From NCBI RefSeq assembly GCF_020723905.1, contig NZ_DYHZ01000011.1:1-49090 (forward strand): 49,090 nucleotides of DNA, given 5' to 3'. Position numbers and translations under genes: made by a program. Source of the stretch: Anaerolinea thermophila. Lineage in GTDB: Bacteria; Chloroflexota; Anaerolineae; Anaerolineales; Anaerolineaceae. Positions 32,907-40,763 of the stretch are shown piece after piece (position 1 is the stretch's first letter; every line of letters begins with the position of its first letter). Below the pieces are notes generated by a model. The model had not been told where the DNA came from. It did not search any database and saw only the letters and a program-made list of their open reading frames with translations.

Positions 32907-34223
32907 ATGAGCATTAAAGAGCAATTGATGGAGAAATTCCGCAACCGCACAGCCCGGGTCGCCGTGCTGGGGCTGGGCTATGTGGGACTGCCCCTGGCAA
33001 CCGTCTTTGCCGAAGCCGGCTTTCAGGTGATCGGCGTGGACCCCATCGCCGAAAAGGTGGAGAAAATCCGCCGCGGCGAAAGTTACGTGCTGGATGTGCC
33101 CTCCGAGACAGTCGCCGCGCTGGTTCAGGCAGGGAAACTGGACGCCACCACCGACTTTTCCGTCTGCCGCGATGCCGACGCGGTGAGCATCTGCGTGCCC
33201 ACCCCCCTGCGCAAGACCGGCGACCCCGACCTGTCGTACATCGTCTCCGCCACCGAGGGGCTGGCGCCCTACGTGCACCCCGGCATGGTGGTAGTGCTGG
33301 AATCGTCCACCTACCCCGGCACTACCCGGGAGATGGTCCTGCCGCGCCTGACAGGCGCCTCTCACCTGAAAGCGGGCGAGGACATCTTCATCGCCTTCTC
33401 TCCGGAACGGGTGGACCCCGGACGCAAGGACTGGACCACCAAGAACACCCCCAAGGTGGTAGGGGGCATCACCGAAAACTGCTCCGACGTTGCCGCGGCA
33501 TGGTACGCACAGGCGCTGGATACGGTGGTGCGCGTCTCCTCCACCGAGGTTGCCGAACTGGCAAAACTGCTGGAAAACACCTTCCGCATGATCAACATCG
33601 GGCTGGTCAACGAACTTGCCATCATGTGCGACCGGCTGGGCGTGGATGTGTGGGAAGTCATCGACGCCGCCGCCACCAAGCCCTTTGGCTTCATGAAGTT
33701 CACCCCCGGACCCGGTCTGGGCGGACACTGCATCCCCATTGACCCGCTGTACCTCTCGTGGAAGATGAAGGCGCTCAATTACAACGCGCGCTTCATCGAA
33801 CTGGCGTCGGAAATCAACACCAACATGCCGCGCTTTGCCGTGGGCAAGGTGCAGGATGCCCTCAACGACCGCGGCAAGCCGGTCAAAGGCAGTCGCATCC
33901 TCATTCTGGGGGTGGCGTACAAACCCGATATTGACGACATGCGCGAAAGCCCGGCGCTGGATGTCATCCACCTGCTCCAGCAAAAGGGCGCCGAGGTGCG
34001 CTACCACGACCCCTACATTCCCCACTTCCACCACGACGGCTGGGAGATGCACTCCGAGCCTGACCTGATGGAGGCGGTGCGCTGGGCGGATGCGGTGGTC
34101 ATCGTCACCAACCACAAGGTGTACGACTACCCCGCCATTCTGGAAGCGGCGCAGTTGATCGTGGACACGCGCAACGCGCTGGGCGCGGCGGGCAAGAACC
34201 ATCCCAGGGTGGTGAGGTTGTAA
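32907..34223 (+). CDS. UDP-N-acetyl-D-mannosamine/glucosamine dehydrogenase family
   Basis: The 438-residue member of the UDP-glucose/GDP-mannose dehydrogenase family oxidises a UDP-HexNAc C6 alcohol to a uronic acid with two NAD+. Residues ~15-45 are the Rossmann start VAVLGLGYVGLPLATVFAEA. The substrate and catalytic segment is TPGPGLGGHCIPIDPLYLSW, where the Cys in GGHC is the thiohemiacetal nucleophile. The second Rossmann-like domain begins with SRILILGVAYKPDIDDMRES. The GPGLGGHCIPIDP form favours the WbpA/WecC type over UDP-glucose dehydrogenase. The next gene starts at its TAA (TAATG). Confidence 0.92.
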   Translation: MSIKEQLMEKFRNRTARVAVLGLGYVGLPLATVFAEAGFQVIGVDPIAEKVEKIRRGESYVLDVPSETVAALVQAGKLDATTDFSVCRDADAVSICVPTPLRKTGDPDLSYIVSATEGLAPYVHPGMVVVLESSTYPGTTREMVLPRLTGASHLKAGEDIFIAFSPERVDPGRKDWTTKNTPKVVGGITENCSDVAAAWYAQALDTVVRVSSTEVAELAKLLENTFRMINIGLVNELAIMCDRLGVDVWEVIDAAATKPFGFMKFTPGPGLGGHCIPIDPLYLSWKMKALNYNARFIELASEINTNMPRFAVGKVQDALNDRGKPVKGSRILILGVAYKPDIDDMRESPALDVIHLLQQKGAEVRYHDPYIPHFHHDGWEMHSEPDLMEAVRWADAVVIVTNHKVYDYPAILEAAQLIVDTRNALGAAGKNHPRVVRL

Positions 34224-35200
34224 TGGCACGCTATCTGGTCACCGGCGCGGCGGGGTTCATCGCCGCCCGCGTGTGCGAAATGCTGCTGGAACAGGGCGAT
34301 GAGGTGATTGGGGTGGACAATCTCTGCACCGCCTACGATGTGCGCCTGAAGCACTACCGGCTCAACCGTCTGCTCCCCCACGAGAACTTTACCTTCCACG
34401 GCATGGACATCAGCGACCGCCGCGGCGTGGATGCGCTGGTGGGCGCCTGTGCGCCGCTGGACGGCATCATCAATCTGGCGGCGCGGGCGGGGGTGCGCGC
34501 TTCGGTGGAAGACCCGTGGGTGTTCGTGGAGACCAACGTCACCGGCACGCTCAATCTGCTGGAAGCGGCGCGCCGTCATGGGGTGAGCAAATTCATCCTG
34601 GCATCCACATCCAGCATTTACGGCGAAAACGCCCCCCTGCCCACCCCCGAAGACGCCCCCAGCGACCGTCCGCTCCAGCCCTATTCCGCCAGCAAGAAAG
34701 GCGCCGAAGCCATGTGTCACGCCTACCACTTCCTGTACGGGCTGGACGTGACCATCTTCCGCTATTTCACCGTGTACGGACCGGCAGGACGCCCCGACAT
34801 GGTCATGTTCCGCTTCACCCAGTGGATTGCCGAAGGGCGCCCCGTGCATCTCAACGGCGATGGCGAGCAGTCGCGCGGCTTTACCTACGTGGACGACATC
34901 GCCCGCGGCACCATTCTGGGCTTGAAGCCGCTGGGGTACGAGATCATCAATCTGGGCGGGCATGAGGTCATCACCATCAACCAGATGATTGCCCGACTGG
35001 AGCAGTACATCGGGCGAAAGGCGCAAGTGGTGCATCACCCGGCACACCGCGCCGATATGCTTGCCAATCAAGCCGATGTGAGCAAAGCCCGCGCCCTGCT
35101 GGGCTGGGAGCCGCAGGTGGGGCTGGATGAGGGTATGCGCCGTCTGGTGGACTGGTACATGGCGGAGCGTTCGTGGGCGAAGGACATTCTCACCGATTGA
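34223..35200 (+). CDS. NAD-dependent nucleotide-sugar epimerase (SDR, GalE/UGAe-like)
   Basis: The 325-residue extended SDR has GAAGFIAARVCEMLLEQG (the GxxGxxx nucleotide motif, last G replaced by A), VDNLCTAYD, the catalytic S/T, Y and K (STSSIYG and YSASKKGAE) and FRYFTVYGPAGRPDM. The closest group by motif is UDP-glucuronate 4-epimerases and related enzymes. It converts the product of the preceding dehydrogenase to another sugar (inference). The start overlaps the upstream stop, and the flippase start lies inside its 3' end. Confidence 0.9.
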   Translation: MARYLVTGAAGFIAARVCEMLLEQGDEVIGVDNLCTAYDVRLKHYRLNRLLPHENFTFHGMDISDRRGVDALVGACAPLDGIINLAARAGVRASVEDPWVFVETNVTGTLNLLEAARRHGVSKFILASTSSIYGENAPLPTPEDAPSDRPLQPYSASKKGAEAMCHAYHFLYGLDVTIFRYFTVYGPAGRPDMVMFRFTQWIAEGRPVHLNGDGEQSRGFTYVDDIARGTILGLKPLGYEIINLGGHEVITINQMIARLEQYIGRKAQVVHHPAHRADMLANQADVSKARALLGWEPQVGLDEGMRRLVDWYMAERSWAKDILTD

Positions 35201-36573
35201 TCGCCCGCCTGTGGGAGCGGGCGCGCGCCTTTACCGAAGATCGCCTGCTCCGGCGGGTGGTGCGCAACTCGGCGTATCTGTTCATCAGCAACGTCATTGC
35301 CGCGGTGCTGGGCATCGTCACCGCCAACCTGCTGGGCGCCAGCGTATTCGGCACGCTGGGCATCCTCACCGGCTTTGTCACCGACATCAACCGCCTGTTT
35401 TCCTTCCGCATGAACGATGTGGTGGTGCGCTACATGGGCGAGGCGCTGGCACAGCACGACAAAGCCCGCGCCTCTGCCGTGGTCAAAGCCGCCGCGCTGG
35501 TCGAGGGGGCAGCCTCGGTGTTTGCCTTCCTCGCGCTGGTCCTGCTGGCGCCCATCGGGGCGCGCTACTTTGCCAAAGATGCCAGCCTCACGCCGCTTTT
35601 CCTCCTCTATGGCGGCTCCATCCTCGCCAATGTGGTTAACGAGACTTCTACCGGCGTCCTGCAGGTGACGGGGCATTTCCGCAGTCAAGCGCTCATCAAT
35701 CTGGCGCAGAGCGTGCTGGTGGCGGGCATCATCGTCCATGCCGCGCTGACCGGCGGCGGATTGATGGAGGTGCTGTGGGCGTACCTGCTCGGCAAAGTCA
35801 TCCTGGGGCTGGGTCCGGTGGCGGTGGCGCTGTACTGGGCAAAGCGGGTGCTGGGCGCGGGATGGTGGCGGGCGTCCTTTGCCCTTCTGCCGCCGTGGAA
35901 GGAACTTCTGCGCTTTGGCATCAGCACCAACTTCAGCGGAACGATCAACCTGATTGCCCGCGACAGCGAGGTTCCGCTGGTGGGCTTCTTCTTTGGTCCG
36001 CAGATTGCCGGGTACTACAAAATTGCCCTGCAGGTGATCAACCTGCTGATCATGCCCATCAATCCCTTCATCGGCACCACCTACCCGGAAATCACCCGCG
36101 CCTGGGCGGGGCGGGAGTGGACGCGCCTGAAAAATCTCCTGCGCCGCGTCAGCATGATCGCCGGGGGCTGGAGCGTGCTTGCCGGGGTGGGGCTGGGACT
36201 GTTTGGCGAAGCCGTGCTGTTCAGTCCCATTCCCCTGTTCGGGCGCACCTTTCAACTGTACAAAGCCGAGTACCTGCCCGCCATGCCCGTGCTGATGATT
36301 CTGCTGGTGGGCTACGGGGTTGCCAACACCTTTTTCTGGAGCCGCCTGCTCCTGCTCTCGCAGGGCAAAGCAGACCACGCCCTGCGCATCAGTTTCTGGG
36401 CAATGCTGGGAAAACTGGCGCTGGCGGTACTCTTCCTGCCCGGCGCGGGGTATCTGATGGAAGCGGTGTTCCTCTCGGGGTACTTCATCCTCTCCACCGG
36501 CTGGATGGTGGCGCTGGGATTGACCCACCTGAAGATTGCCGCCGCACAGGGGGAATCCCCCCAGACGGGATAA
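35173..36573 (+). CDS. Wzx-type polysaccharide flippase
   Basis: The 466-residue MOP/PST-superfamily transporter has ~12-14 spans. It begins with the typical LLRRVVRNSAYLFISNVIAA and TANLLGASVFGTLGILTGFV. It should flip lipid-linked oligosaccharide units across the membrane, ending the operon of nucleotide-sugar enzymes. Start choice is between GTG 35173 (GGAG five bases upstream) and TTG 35197, whose last two bases overlap the epimerase TGA; GTG is preferred. No glycosyltransferases lie in this cluster, so they must be elsewhere. Confidence 0.9.
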   Translation: MGEGHSHRLIARLWERARAFTEDRLLRRVVRNSAYLFISNVIAAVLGIVTANLLGASVFGTLGILTGFVTDINRLFSFRMNDVVVRYMGEALAQHDKARASAVVKAAALVEGAASVFAFLALVLLAPIGARYFAKDASLTPLFLLYGGSILANVVNETSTGVLQVTGHFRSQALINLAQSVLVAGIIVHAALTGGGLMEVLWAYLLGKVILGLGPVAVALYWAKRVLGAGWWRASFALLPPWKELLRFGISTNFSGTINLIARDSEVPLVGFFFGPQIAGYYKIALQVINLLIMPINPFIGTTYPEITRAWAGREWTRLKNLLRRVSMIAGGWSVLAGVGLGLFGEAVLFSPIPLFGRTFQLYKAEYLPAMPVLMILLVGYGVANTFFWSRLLLLSQGKADHALRISFWAMLGKLALAVLFLPGAGYLMEAVFLSGYFILSTGWMVALGLTHLKIAAAQGESPQTG

Positions 36574-36646
36574 ATCCCTGCCAGACCACGCTCTTCACAA
36601 AACCCGCCTGCCTTCCACAAGACAAGCACAAACCTTATACAAATCT

Positions 36647-36675
36647 TTTACATCCTTTCGGGTTTGCTGGATAAT
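36647..36675 (+). promoter_or_regulatory. Heliorhodopsin promoter
   Basis: TTTACA (36647-36652), 17 bases, GATAAT (36670-36675): five of six matches in each hexamer at optimal spacing. Transcription should start near 36682, ~60 bases before the heliorhodopsin ATG, making that gene independent of the flippase operon. Confidence 0.7.
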
Positions 36676-36683
36676 TCATCTAA

Positions 36684-36705
36684 CCATACGCATTCTTCTG
36701 TATGG
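36684..36705. promoter_or_regulatory. Inverted repeat at the heliorhodopsin transcription start
   Basis: CCATAC (36684-36689) and GTATGG (36700-36705) are perfect six-base arms separated by ten bases, placed immediately after the predicted +1. It could be an operator or a 5'-leader hairpin. Confidence 0.45.
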
Positions 36706-36742
36706 AATCATTCAACAAACAGGGAAGGAAACGACTATTTTT

Positions 36743-37537
36743 ATGGAAACCTCATCCACTGCAACGGCGGTTAAACCCGTCACCTTTGCCGGACTGCGCC
36801 GCTTCAACCTGATCATGGGCTTTCTGCACCTCATTCAGGGCATCTTCATGTGGGTGGTCAGCAACGACCGCACCTACCCCATCTTCACCAACTACCTCAC
36901 CTTTGATCAGACCACCTTTTCGCTCAAACCCAACCCGCAGTTGCTCTACGAACTGCCCTTTGGTCCCGCCGTGGCGCTCTTCCTGCTGATTTCGGCGGTA
37001 GCGCACTTCTACCTCTCTACTTTTGGCTACAACCGCTACGTGGAAAACCTCAAGAAGGGTAAAAACCCCATCCGCTTCTACGAGTATGCGCTCAGTTCCT
37101 CGCTGATGGTGGTGCTGATCGGCATGCTGGTGGGCATCTGGGATCTGGGCACGCTGATCGTCATGTTCGGCATCAATGCCATGATGAACCTGTTCGGCAT
37201 CCTGATGGAAGAGCACAATCAGTACACCGCCAAAACCGACTGGACGGCGTTCATCTACGGCAGTCTGGCGGGCATTGTGCCGTGGATCGTCATCTTCCTG
37301 TACTTTGTCGGCGCGGTCAACTCGGGCGATGCCAAACCCCCGGCATTCGTCTATGCCATCGTCCCCACGCTGTTCGTCATGTTCAACATCTTTGCCGTCA
37401 ACATGGTGTTGCAGTACAAAAAAGTGGGCAGGTGGCGCGATTACCTCTTCGGCGAGCGCGTGTACATCGTCCTCAGCCTGGTTGCCAAGACCGTGCTGGC
37501 ATGGCTGATCTGGTTCGGCACGCTGGCGCCGGTATAA
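36743..37537 (+). CDS. Heliorhodopsin
   Basis: The 264-residue seven-span retinal protein of the heliorhodopsin family differs from type-1 pumps in its inverted topology (N-terminus inside). Span 7 is GERVYIVLSLVAKTVLAW, with the retinal Schiff-base Lys249. The counterion region is IRFYEYALSSSLMVVLIG, with Arg111 and Glu114 in the positions of R104/E107 of the type protein 48C12. The two family histidines are present (H29 in FLHLIQG, H88 in AVAHFYLS), as is the block GSLAGIVPWI. No pump is expected; proposed roles are light sensing or regulating a partner. The ATG at 36743 lies ~60 bases after its own promoter. No retinal-forming (blh/brp) gene is in the window. Confidence 0.95.
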   Translation: METSSTATAVKPVTFAGLRRFNLIMGFLHLIQGIFMWVVSNDRTYPIFTNYLTFDQTTFSLKPNPQLLYELPFGPAVALFLLISAVAHFYLSTFGYNRYVENLKKGKNPIRFYEYALSSSLMVVLIGMLVGIWDLGTLIVMFGINAMMNLFGILMEEHNQYTAKTDWTAFIYGSLAGIVPWIVIFLYFVGAVNSGDAKPPAFVYAIVPTLFVMFNIFAVNMVLQYKKVGRWRDYLFGERVYIVLSLVAKTVLAWLIWFGTLAPV

Positions 37538-37594
37538 GAGCAATCGACTCCTGCGGCGCAGCCCTCAGCGGGCAACGCCTTCTCCCAAAACCTT

Positions 37595-37621
37595 AACCCC
37601 TCGCCGAGTCGGCGAGGGGTT
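37595..37621. terminator. Hairpin terminator after heliorhodopsin
   Basis: AACCCCTCGCC (37595-37605) and GGCGAGGGGTT (37611-37621) form a perfect 11-base stem with a GAGTC loop, between the heliorhodopsin gene and the convergent membrane-protein gene. The T-content is modest on either side. Confidence 0.75.
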
Positions 37622-37686
37622 GATTCATTCTTTTCCATTCCCGGTGGGGATGCCCGCCCCTTCGGGAGCGCCGGAGCAATCCCCCA

Positions 37687-38325
37687 TCACGGGGTTGAGG
37701 CTTGGGGTATAGCCTGCCAGCGGTCGAACAACAACCACAACGCCAGCAGGGAAACAACGCCGGGCGGCAACGCGATCAGCAGCAGTTCCAGCACGCTGGT
37801 AAAACTCCGCCCGGTGAAAATGGGCAACAGCGCCCACCCCACCATGCTGAAGAGGATCCACACCCAGGAGCGATCCACCCAGCGCCGCAGCACCAGCCAC
37901 TGTGCCACTCCAATGCACAACCCCAACGTGGAGAAGATCAGCATGCGAGAAAGCAGGGTATCGGCGGGGATGCCTCCTTGCGGGAAGAACACCTCCGCCA
38001 CCCCCCGCAGGAAGATGAAAGCCACAATCCATCCCACAGGAGTGACCAGCACCCACATGCCCGTTCGGGGTCGCACCTCGCGGAGGATCAGCGCCTGCAT
38101 TGCGCCCTGAAGCAGTCCGATCAGCGGGAAGAAGATCCATGAGAAGAGATAATCCTCGGTGATGTGGCGCACCCCGTTGACATAAATATAATCACCGATC
38201 ACCGCCTGCGCCAGCAAAAGCAGCCCCCAACTGACGATCCATCCCAGCAAAATGCTGGCAAGTCCACTCACCAGCCAGAGCAGGTAAAACCCGCCGCCGG
38301 GTACAGAATCACGCTTGACATTCAT
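37687..38325 (-). CDS. Six-span membrane protein of unknown function
   Basis: The 212-residue, strongly hydrophobic protein has about six spans (residues ~13-40, 60-80, 90-110, 128-148, 153-172, 178-200). It contains REVRPRTGMWVLVTPVGWIV between spans and no catalytic motif I recognise. It faces the heliorhodopsin gene across a shared terminator. Adjacency alone does not support a functional link. Confidence 0.65.
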   Translation of the reverse strand: MNVKRDSVPGGGFYLLWLVSGLASILLGWIVSWGLLLLAQAVIGDYIYVNGVRHITEDYLFSWIFFPLIGLLQGAMQALILREVRPRTGMWVLVTPVGWIVAFIFLRGVAEVFFPQGGIPADTLLSRMLIFSTLGLCIGVAQWLVLRRWVDRSWVWILFSMVGWALLPIFTGRSFTSVLELLLIALPPGVVSLLALWLLFDRWQAIPQASTP

Positions 38326-38367
38326 ACCATCCTCCTGAAACCTCCCAGAGGAGTATCCGAATGGGGT

Positions 38368-38811
38368 TTACTGGCGTTTAAGCATGTCCAGCAGAATGCC
38401 CTCGAACTCGTCGCACTCCGAGATGAGCGACACCACCACGTCGCGGAAGTAGGGGATGTCCATCAACTGGATTTCGGCATTGTGCATGCAGGAATAAATG
38501 TAGCGCCCGCCGATTTCTTCAATGCACCAGAAACCGATTTTCTTCTGAGAACTGCGCCGCATCAGCACCGTGGACAGAAAGTGCGGGATGTCCTCTTCGC
38601 GGTCGAACTGCGCCATGCTGGGCACGGAAAACTCCAGCGTCTTATCATAGCGCAAAATCCACAGCACCTGCTCACGCCCCGAGTCCATGGTGAACTTCAG
38701 CATGGCGTGCCGATCATCCACCTCGGCAACCTTCCAGCCAATCTGCTGACAGTAGCGGGTGACGGTGTTCTTAAAATTCACCCCTGAAAATAAATCTTCA
38801 AAACTGGACAT
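38368..38811 (-). CDS. Small YbjN/secretion-chaperone-like protein
   Basis: The 147-residue soluble protein alternates helix, strands and helix: FKNTVTRYCQQIGWKVAEVD, KFTMDSGREQVLWILRY, LEFSVPS and a C-terminal VVVSLISECDEFEGILLDML. This is reminiscent of the YbjN / type-III-secretion-chaperone fold, but the match is by pattern only. A TATAAT (38885-38880, minus) is followed by a ~70-base pyrimidine-rich leader. The upstream neighbour on the same strand is a GGDEF gene. Confidence 0.6.
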   Translation of the reverse strand: MSSFEDLFSGVNFKNTVTRYCQQIGWKVAEVDDRHAMLKFTMDSGREQVLWILRYDKTLEFSVPSMAQFDREEDIPHFLSTVLMRRSSQKKIGFWCIEEIGGRYIYSCMHNAEIQLMDIPYFRDVVVSLISECDEFEGILLDMLKRQ

Positions 38812-38926
38812 GGAAACTCCACTGGGGAAAAGAGAAAAAAAGGGGAAAAGAACAGCCGCAAAAGGGCTTGACTTCTTTTATTATACGCTCAAACGGCGGG
38901 AAAGAAACGTTTCAGTTGTGTTGTGC

Positions 38927-40687
38927 TCACACCGAAACGCAGTTGCGCCCCTTGCTCTTGGCGCGGTAGAGGGCTTCATCGGCGGCATTGAGCAGATGTT
39001 CCACGCGGGTCATGTTCGGGGTGCGCTCCGCCACCCCCACGCTGATGGTGATGGACATGGCTTCATCCCTGTCGGGAAAACGCAGGCTTTCCACCGAACG
39101 ACACAGCCGCTGGGCAGTTGCCAGCGCCCCTTCCAGATTGGTTTCGGGAAGCAAAACCACAAATTCCTCGCCGCCAAACCGCCCCACCCAGTCCGCCTGA
39201 CGCACCTGAGCCATGCACGCCTGCACCACGGCTTTGAGCGCGTCATCTCCTGCCAGATGACCGAATCGGTCGTTGACGCCCTTGAAGTGATCCACATCCA
39301 GCATGATCAGGCTGAGCGGACTTCGGTAGCGTTCGGCGCGGAGCATTTCCCGCTGAGCCACATCGTAGAAACTGCGGCGGTTGAGCGCCCCCGTGAGCGC
39401 ATCCAGACGCGCCAGACGCTGAATTTCGCTGAAGAGGGTGGCGTTTTGAATGGCAATTGCCGCCGATTGGGCAAACATCTCGATCAGGCGCAAATCGTCG
39501 GTGGTAAAGCGACGTTCGTGCGGGTTGGCGCCCACCATCACCACACCCAGCAGTTCGTGCTTGTGGAGCAGAGGAACGGCAATCCGAGTGCGCGGAGCAG
39601 GTTCCGGGCTGGATGAGGCATCCCAGAGCGAAACATCCTCGATCAGCAGTGTCTTTTTCGACTGAGCGGCTTTTCCGATGATGCCCTGCCCCAGCGGAAT
39701 GACCCCGTACTGGCGGTGCTCGTTGGGAAACGCCGCAACCACCCGCAAAGAGCGATTGGCGGGATCGTACAGCGCCACCTCCCCTTCCAATGCCCCCAGC
39801 AAACGCGTGACGCGCTCCACAATGGCTTCCAGCAGACGCTGCAAATCCAGTTCGGTGGTCATATCCACCATGGTGGCGTTGATGGCTTCCAGTTCACGGA
39901 TGCGCTGCTGACGGTCGTTTTCCGCACGGCGACGCTGAGTCACATCACGCAGCACAAACATCATCTGCTGAGGGGCGCCCTGTTCATCTCTTAAGACACT
40001 GCCATGCACCTCAAAGAAAAACAGGGAGCCATCCACACGCACCCCACGGTATTCCTGCATGGCGGGGTTTCCCCCTGCCAGAATGGTTTGCACCCCCTGC
40101 AGTGCGCGCTCGCGGTCTTCGGGCACGATGAAGGTCAGCAGAGACTTGCCCAGCGCGTAGTGCGGGTCGGGGTAGCCAAACATCTTTACCGCAACCGACG
40201 AAGCAAACAGGATCACGCCGTTCAAATCGGTGATGGCGATGGTATCGGGCGAGCCGTTCAGCACGGAGCGGTACCAGTCCTCCGGGTGAAGAGAGGTAGA
40301 TGGGAGATCGCGCGCCGAAAGCGGTACGATCACCATCAACGCGCCGCTGATCTTCCCCGCACCGTCTTTCAGCGGGGTGGCAGTGACTTCCACCACAAAG
40401 ACTCTGCCGCCCTGGGACTGGTAGCGTTTGAGCAGGGAAAAGTGCAGGATTTCGCCGCTGAACAACTGACGGAATAACGCCAGCGAGTTCTCCAAATCGC
40501 CTGCCACGGTCATCTCCCCCTCAGAACGCTCAAGCATTTCCGAAGGAGAAAGCCCCATTAAGTGGGCAAAGCGGTCGTTAACGAACAGAAAGCGCAGGTC
40601 GGGGTTGAGAATGGCAACTCCCACGCGCGGGTTATAAAACACAGCCGAGAGCGAATTGCTCTCCAGAAACGGGTCGGTAAAGTCCAT
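38927..40687 (-). CDS. PAS-PAS-GAF-GGDEF diguanylate cyclase
   Basis: The 586-residue cytoplasmic protein has PAS 1 at ~15-125, PAS 2 at ~140-260 (the block around GSPDTIAITDLNGVILFASS), GAF at ~285-420 and GGDEF at ~425-586. The active site is RFGGEEF, with an RQAD I-site exactly five residues before it, so an active, feedback-inhibited cyclase is expected. The start ATG is at 40687 with no ribosome site; the preceding bases are the U-run of an intrinsic terminator (40688-40714). Expression may therefore depend on readthrough, or a later start may be used. Ligand unknown. Confidence 0.88.
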   Translation of the reverse strand: MDFTDPFLESNSLSAVFYNPRVGVAILNPDLRFLFVNDRFAHLMGLSPSEMLERSEGEMTVAGDLENSLALFRQLFSGEILHFSLLKRYQSQGGRVFVVEVTATPLKDGAGKISGALMVIVPLSARDLPSTSLHPEDWYRSVLNGSPDTIAITDLNGVILFASSVAVKMFGYPDPHYALGKSLLTFIVPEDRERALQGVQTILAGGNPAMQEYRGVRVDGSLFFFEVHGSVLRDEQGAPQQMMFVLRDVTQRRRAENDRQQRIRELEAINATMVDMTTELDLQRLLEAIVERVTRLLGALEGEVALYDPANRSLRVVAAFPNEHRQYGVIPLGQGIIGKAAQSKKTLLIEDVSLWDASSSPEPAPRTRIAVPLLHKHELLGVVMVGANPHERRFTTDDLRLIEMFAQSAAIAIQNATLFSEIQRLARLDALTGALNRRSFYDVAQREMLRAERYRSPLSLIMLDVDHFKGVNDRFGHLAGDDALKAVVQACMAQVRQADWVGRFGGEEFVVLLPETNLEGALATAQRLCRSVESLRFPDRDEAMSITISVGVAERTPNMTRVEHLLNAADEALYRAKSKGRNCVSV

Positions 40688-40714
40688 AAAAAGAAAAAAG
40701 CCCTCTCAAAGGGC
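40688..40714 (-). terminator. Intrinsic terminator/attenuator ending at the GGDEF start codon
   Basis: On the minus strand, GCCCT-TTGAG-AGGGC (40714-40700) is followed by TTTTTTCTTTTT (40699-40688) and then directly by ATG 40687. It lies 50 bases after the recF stop. It is a recF terminator and also the only leader of the next gene. TGCTAGAAT (minus, ~40746-40738) could be an extended -10 for a transcript that must pass this hairpin. Confidence 0.7.
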
Positions 40715-40763
40715 ATTCCCTCAGAAAGTGATGGATTGATTCTAGCACAATCGACTCAAACCA

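Noticed and set aside
32727-34229. A 500-codon open frame antisense to the nucleotide-sugar dehydrogenase
   Set aside because: It is rich in Gly, Gln, His and Val without domain structure, the usual shadow of a GC-rich gene; the plus strand encodes clear family motifs.
35068-36528. A 486-codon open frame antisense to the flippase
   Set aside because: It has a His/Gln/Gly-biased composition and no motifs; the flippase on the plus strand explains it.
36743-37537. Light-driven ion pump (type-1 rhodopsin)
   Set aside because: The sequence follows heliorhodopsin blocks (RFYEYALSSS, GERVYIVLSLVAK), and the DTE/NDQ-type pump motifs are absent.
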